Of a stretch of DNA of 62,285 nt, positions 57,736 to 62,285 are shown in pieces. Position 1 is the first letter of the stretch. Each line of letters begins with the position of its first letter. The notes beneath the pieces are model-generated. The model worked only from the letters and a program-made list of their open reading frames with translations, was not told where the DNA came from and searched no databases. The DNA is from Candidatus Pacearchaeota archaeon CG10_big_fil_rev_8_21_14_0_10_34_76 (GTDB lineage Archaea > Nanobdellota > Nanobdellia > Pacearchaeales > GW2011-AR1), in contig PFDB01000002.1 of the NCBI GenBank assembly GCA_002763075.1, positions 1 through 62,285 on the forward strand, given 5' to 3'. Both the position numbers and the translations under genes were made by a program.

Positions 57736-58363
57736 TTTTGCTTTTTCTTTTAAGTGTTAAATACACATATATTAAGATTGTAACCAGGCACATCATAACA
57801 ACTATGGCAGTTATTAGAGTAATGTTTTGCCTAATCATCTCAAGATTATCTCCTATGAAATACCCTAATGATATGAGAATTATACTCCATATGCCTGATC
57901 CCAATGCTGTAAATATTATGAACCCTGCGAGGGGCATTTTTGAAAATCCTGCAGGTAAGGATATAAGCTGTCTAACTATGGGGATTAATCTTCCTACAAG
58001 AGTTGTTATTTTTCCATGTTTTGTAAAAAATCTATCAGAATAAGCTAATTTTTCAGTATTTAAAAATAATATTTTCCCGTACTTTTTTATTAATAAATTA
58101 ATGGTGCTCCTTCCAAGATAAAGGGCGAGTGTGTAGTTTATCGTTGCACCGAGAATGCTTCCAAGTATCGAAACAGCTAAGACTCCTAAAAAGGACATAT
58201 TTCCTTGTGCGACAACTGCTCCTGCAGGTATAAGAATTGCTTCGCTGGGAAATGGAATGAATGAGCTTTCAATAGTCATTAGAAGGAAAACTCCAAGATA
58301 ACCAAGAGCATTTGCAGTCTCTAGAATAAATGTAACTAGTTGATTTAGGATTTCTGAGATCAT
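57725..58363 (-). CDS. DedA family membrane protein
   Basis: FLLMTIESSFIPFPSEAILIPAGAVVAQG; GKITTLVGRLIPIVRQLISLPAGFSKM. Confidence 0.93.
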   Translation of the reverse strand: MISEILNQLVTFILETANALGYLGVFLLMTIESSFIPFPSEAILIPAGAVVAQGNMSFLGVLAVSILGSILGATINYTLALYLGRSTINLLIKKYGKILFLNTEKLAYSDRFFTKHGKITTLVGRLIPIVRQLISLPAGFSKMPLAGFIIFTALGSGIWSIILISLGYFIGDNLEMIRQNITLITAIVVMMCLVTILIYVYLTLKRKSKTKF

Positions 58364-58896
58364 TTTTTAGATTTAATCTTTTTTGATTCTGATTCTTTAT
58401 AAATTAATCTCATATCAGAGTATATTGGAATGTGATTTATTTTGAATATCTTTACATTTGCAAACCATATCACCATGATTAGAATTGTGCTTCCAATATA
58501 CCACGTTGATTCATGAGCAAAATCAAAATAGGAGTAGTTATTAGAAAATAGTATGCTGAAGACAATTATTCTAAAGATATTCAAAATAAAAAATAAACCA
58601 ATTATGAACAGCAAGCTTTTTGTTCTGATTTTTTTATCCATTGGAGTGGTTAGATTTAAGATTAATAACAGATAATATGCTGAGCCTGCTATGCATGCAG
58701 GAATAAGATTTATTTGAATACCCCTAAAGAAAATTGAATTACCGGATAATGTTGCATCTGAAATTATATTTAATGCAAAGAAAGAAATATATATTGTAAT
58801 GGGAGATATGAGAAAGTATATCATAAACAATCCGTTAAGCCCCAGAATAAGAAGAATTGCGTAACGAATTATCAAGTCAGAGAGTTTATTCATCAA
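58360..58896 (-). CDS. archaeosortase/exosortase-family protease
   Basis: Multi-TM; LIPACIAGSAYYLLLILNLTTP (Cys), NIFRIIVFSIL (Arg), FDFAHESTWY (His). Confidence 0.8.
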   Translation of the reverse strand: MMNKLSDLIIRYAILLILGLNGLFMIYFLISPITIYISFFALNIISDATLSGNSIFFRGIQINLIPACIAGSAYYLLLILNLTTPMDKKIRTKSLLFIIGLFFILNIFRIIVFSILFSNNYSYFDFAHESTWYIGSTILIMVIWFANVKIFKINHIPIYSDMRLIYKESESKKIKSKK

Positions 58897-58937
58897 GGAA
58901 TTAAACTAAAAATGTTTAAATCTCTTTGGGAGAAAAA

Positions 58938-60884
58938 TTATCTTCTGGAAAGCCTTACTGCTACAATAATTATCAATATAATCAGGATGATGTTTATTGC
59001 TGCAATTATCCATATCAATCCATTTCCAGGTAAATCAAATCCAAAGTTTAATTCATCCTTGGTTTCGACATTAACTTCAACTTCTTGTAATGCTCTGCTT
59101 TCGCCTTCTGCTAGTTCTATTAGGAATGTATTACTTCCTTCAGCAGAGTCCTTTATATCAAGATTAATTGTTAGTGTGGCGCTTTGACCTGCTCCAATTG
59201 TTAATGCTTGTGCTGAGATTGATTTAAGATCTGCCCATGAACTATATGCGGATGCTCCTATTGTAAACGTCTTTGCTACTGAAGCAGTGTTTGTGACTAC
59301 TACGTTCACTGTTAGAGATTCTCCTGCCTTTGGAGTTGGAGTGCTAGGTGTTGCAGTAACTACTGCAGTTAATGGAGTTGTTCCGCCACAACCGAATATA
59401 GTCAATGGCCTTACAAATTCATTTCCTTCAAGCTTATACACTCCATTTTTGTAATCAAACTCAGGTGTGAATTTCAGAGAGTAAGTCTTTGATTCTACAT
59501 TTTCAGGAATATTGAATATGAAGTCTACTTCTTCATCGTCTCCTTTATCTAAATCTCTTAGTTCAAAAGTTCTATCAAGACCTAATTCTGAGTTCTCTAG
59601 GGTAATCAATACCCTGTCTTGATCATCTTTTCCAACATTGAATACGCTAAAGCTTCCTGAGAGTGTTTCTCCACAAGCTAGTTCGTTTGGGAAATTGAAG
59701 TCTTCTATTGCTACAAAATCTTCTTTCTTATCTTTTTCTACTATTTTTATTTCTTGATAGGTTGAGTGACTTAGACTTGTGAAGCTATCTAGGCAAGATA
59801 TTCTTTCTCCTGCATCATCGTCATATACTTTTATAGCTGCCTTGTAGGTGTCTGCATCAACATCTGCTGGAACTCTGAAAACAAAATTTACAGTTTCATC
59901 ATCATTATTATCTATGTTTATTGATATTTCTTGTTCGTCTCCTGAGTCTCCATCTGATTCAGGCAAATAGTCTAGGTCATCTGCTATATTATTTCCATTA
60001 CTGTCAAATAGAGCGAATTCTATAATAACATCAGTGTCATCATCGTTGTTGTTTTGTACTTTGATTTCCAGGTCTACCTCATCAAGGAACTCCCATGAAT
60101 TGTCATTTCCATCTCCTTTGTTGTCAAACTCAATTTTTGAGAAAGTGAAGTTTGTACCTATAGGACCATTGGAACAGAATGATTTCTTTACTATGATTGA
60201 AGCAGTGTCTACTGCATCTTGGGTGTTAGGGTCTTTTGCTTGGATTGTTACTGTATTATCTCCAAATCTGAACCTGTTTAATCCGCTTAGAATTACATTA
60301 ATTGTGCCTGATGTTGTTCCTCCATTTACCACTATATTCTCTGGAGAAAATGTTGCTCCGAAGGATGTCAATTCGCTTAATGCTACATTAAGTGCTGAAG
60401 ATCCGAAATTGGTTAGTGTGATTGTAGCGTTTTGTCCAAAATTAATTGGTTGAGTGTCTGGATTTATTTTTAGACTCTCTGTAACATTTATTGGAACAGA
60501 GAAAGTGAAACTCTGGTTATTTCCTAATCCTAAAGGCTCAACTTCAATTTTTCCAGCTATATTCCCTGTTTGTCCTGAGTTGAAAGTCACTGTTGCTATT
60601 ACTGGAATTGTTGTTGGATCTGTGCTGTTTCCCATATCAATAAATGTCTGATCAACACTAATTGAACCTGTTCCTTGAGTGAGTACTGAATTGCTCCAAC
60701 TAAGGTTTGATTCTTCACCTTTATTTATTAAATCAAAAGTTATTTGGAAAGAACCTGCATCCTCATTTACTTCTGAAGGAATGTTAATATTTGCAAAGCT
60801 CAATGAGGCTGCGCTGGAAAATCCTGCGAATACAATTAATGCGAAAAATACTGCTAAAAACAATGCTGTTTTCTTGAATGCCAT
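58938..60884 (-). CDS. large secreted surface protein with CARDB-like/Ig-like repeats and C-terminal TM
   Basis: Signal peptide MAFKKTALFLAVFFALIVFAGFSSA; C-terminus FDLPGNGLIWIIAAINIILIILIIIVAVRLSRR. Confidence 0.8.
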   Translation of the reverse strand: MAFKKTALFLAVFFALIVFAGFSSAASLSFANINIPSEVNEDAGSFQITFDLINKGEESNLSWSNSVLTQGTGSISVDQTFIDMGNSTDPTTIPVIATVTFNSGQTGNIAGKIEVEPLGLGNNQSFTFSVPINVTESLKINPDTQPINFGQNATITLTNFGSSALNVALSELTSFGATFSPENIVVNGGTTSGTINVILSGLNRFRFGDNTVTIQAKDPNTQDAVDTASIIVKKSFCSNGPIGTNFTFSKIEFDNKGDGNDNSWEFLDEVDLEIKVQNNNDDDTDVIIEFALFDSNGNNIADDLDYLPESDGDSGDEQEISINIDNNDDETVNFVFRVPADVDADTYKAAIKVYDDDAGERISCLDSFTSLSHSTYQEIKIVEKDKKEDFVAIEDFNFPNELACGETLSGSFSVFNVGKDDQDRVLITLENSELGLDRTFELRDLDKGDDEEVDFIFNIPENVESKTYSLKFTPEFDYKNGVYKLEGNEFVRPLTIFGCGGTTPLTAVVTATPSTPTPKAGESLTVNVVVTNTASVAKTFTIGASAYSSWADLKSISAQALTIGAGQSATLTINLDIKDSAEGSNTFLIELAEGESRALQEVEVNVETKDELNFGFDLPGNGLIWIIAAINIILIILIIIVAVRLSRR

Positions 60885-61013
60885 TTTGTGTTGTAACTTG
60901 TTAATTACACTGCTTTATAAATTTTTCGGTTTTGAATTATTCTGACAATTAGGTGCTTTAGATTGGCTTGGTAAGATTTATATAAATAATCTTCTTGTAA
61001 TTTGTATAATATC

Positions 61014-61379
61014 ATGGCAATACGTTCACGAGAAAATCTTTTTGGCGCATGGGCTTTTTTGATAGGTGTTGTGCTGTCACTTGCAGTTGGAATTCTGAGT
61101 TTTGGCTCCCTGCATCCTATTATATTAGGGGTGCTTGTGATTATTGGGCTGATTGTAGGATTTGTAAATGTCTCTCCCAAGAATGTTAATACTTTTTTGA
61201 TGGCTGCAGTTTCATTAGTTATTGTAAGTTTTGCAGGAGTGCAAGGAGTTGCAAAAATTGAATTCCTGACAATTGGAGATATAGTAAATTCGACACTTGG
61301 AGCGCTTCTTGTTATGCTTGTACCTGCAACCATTGTGGTAGCAATAAAAAGCTTGTTTTCTATATCTGCACAGAGTTAG
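61014..61379 (+). CDS. small integral membrane protein
   Basis: Four hydrophobic segments; ATG 61014. Confidence 0.65.
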   Translation: MAIRSRENLFGAWAFLIGVVLSLAVGILSFGSLHPIILGVLVIIGLIVGFVNVSPKNVNTFLMAAVSLVIVSFAGVQGVAKIEFLTIGDIVNSTLGALLVMLVPATIVVAIKSLFSISAQS

Positions 61380-62285
61380 CTAAGAATTAATTCATTAGAA
61401 GAACCCCAAAGAGTTCCTTGATGATGATTATCTCTTTCTTTTGAACCGTAAGGATGCTTTACTCCACCTTCAAAATAGATTACTCTCCCACAAATATATG
61501 GATCATCCTTGTTAAGAGATAGGGCGTCATGGAGTTGGGGTTGTGCTGCAACATCCCCTGTATACCCTGGATCGACAACTCCATCAAGTTGAAAATTTCC
61601 ATTTGAGTCTATGAAAAATAGCTGGACTGCCACATGAGGAGAGAGCTGTAGGACTTCTCTTGATGGAATACTGATTGGAGATTGTCTTGGAACCCTTAGT
61701 TTTCCATTATCATTGCTTATCGTCTGAGCTTTGTAAAATGAAGAATCCTTATTATTTGTTGGATTCATTACACTTCTTGGATCTACCTTTGCCATATGCA
61801 TGACTCCAGAAGGTGTAAGAAGTAGATATCCGTCTTCAATCAAAACACCCTTGTTTGAGGCATTTCTTACTGAAAGAAATCCCTCTTTTATCATGCGCCT
61901 TACTTCATCATTTGTTGTAAGAACACGTCCGTGAGGAATATCAGAAATAATTCCATCTCCAAGTGGATTGTCTGGCAACCCTCCTATGTAAGTTTGTGCA
62001 AATCTGTCTCCCTCGTTTATCTGATATGTTTGACCTGAAGGATTATAAATTGGAAATCCTCCGTCTTCTGGGGAAAAAGCTGTTGCCCTGAGTCCTAATC
62101 TCCTCATTCTGCTCCTCAAATCTGGGAATATATCAATGTTCTCAGAAAAGGACATTTTTTGAAGAGGCATAAATATTGTCTGGAGAGGTTCTATTCTTTT
62201 AGTCTCACCAGCAAGAACGTCAATTGTGGCTGCTTGGATCTGTTGGGGGTCAACACCAGTAAGATGATCTTCAAGGATAACTTGC
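61376..62285 (-). CDS. dCTP deaminase/dUTPase-fold protein (5' end beyond window)
   Basis: Frame stays open from 62170 to window end (QIQAATIDVLAGETKRI); VDPGYTGDV-type motif. Confidence 0.7.
   Translation of the reverse strand, partial: QVILEDHLTGVDPQQIQAATIDVLAGETKRIEPLQTIFMPLQKMSFSENIDIFPDLRSRMRRLGLRATAFSPEDGGFPIYNPSGQTYQINEGDRFAQTYIGGLPDNPLGDGIISDIPHGRVLTTNDEVRRMIKEGFLSVRNASNKGVLIEDGYLLLTPSGVMHMAKVDPRSVMNPTNNKDSSFYKAQTISNDNGKLRVPRQSPISIPSREVLQLSPHVAVQLFFIDSNGNFQLDGVVDPGYTGDVAAQPQLHDALSLNKDDPYICGRVIYFEGGVKHPYGSKERDNHHQGTLWGSSNELILS

Overview
AT-rich archaeal chromosome segment. Gene content and style (small proteins, leaderless TATA promoters, single-chain primase, Cys-rich surface proteins, lineage-type archaeosortase) suggest a DPANN lineage, probably Pacearchaeota/Woesearchaeota-like (inference). 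RNA genes: 3' end of 16S rRNA, tRNA-Ala(TGC), a 23S rRNA gene interrupted by two ORF-less group I introns (E. coli positions ~1931 and ~2593), RNase P RNA, and tRNA-Phe(GAA). I recognised no 5S rRNA. The next ~30 kb is mostly housekeeping: eS19/eL39/eL31, Cbf5, TrmY, LysRS, a 59-aa histone-fold protein absent from the ORF track, Hjc, a single-chain PriS primase with a PriL-CTD-like tail, and PCNA. From about 38.8 to 53.2 kb there is a one-strand locus of pilin-like proteins and very large Cys-rich secreted proteins. It contains a duplicated cassette in which the second large gene is split in two, with two lipoprotein-like genes between the halves. This is my best candidate for an undescribed surface system. 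It is followed by an S-layer gene with a long structured 5' leader, and by an archaeosortase-like gene next to a large secreted protein. All calls come from reading the sequence; no database or folding computation was run.
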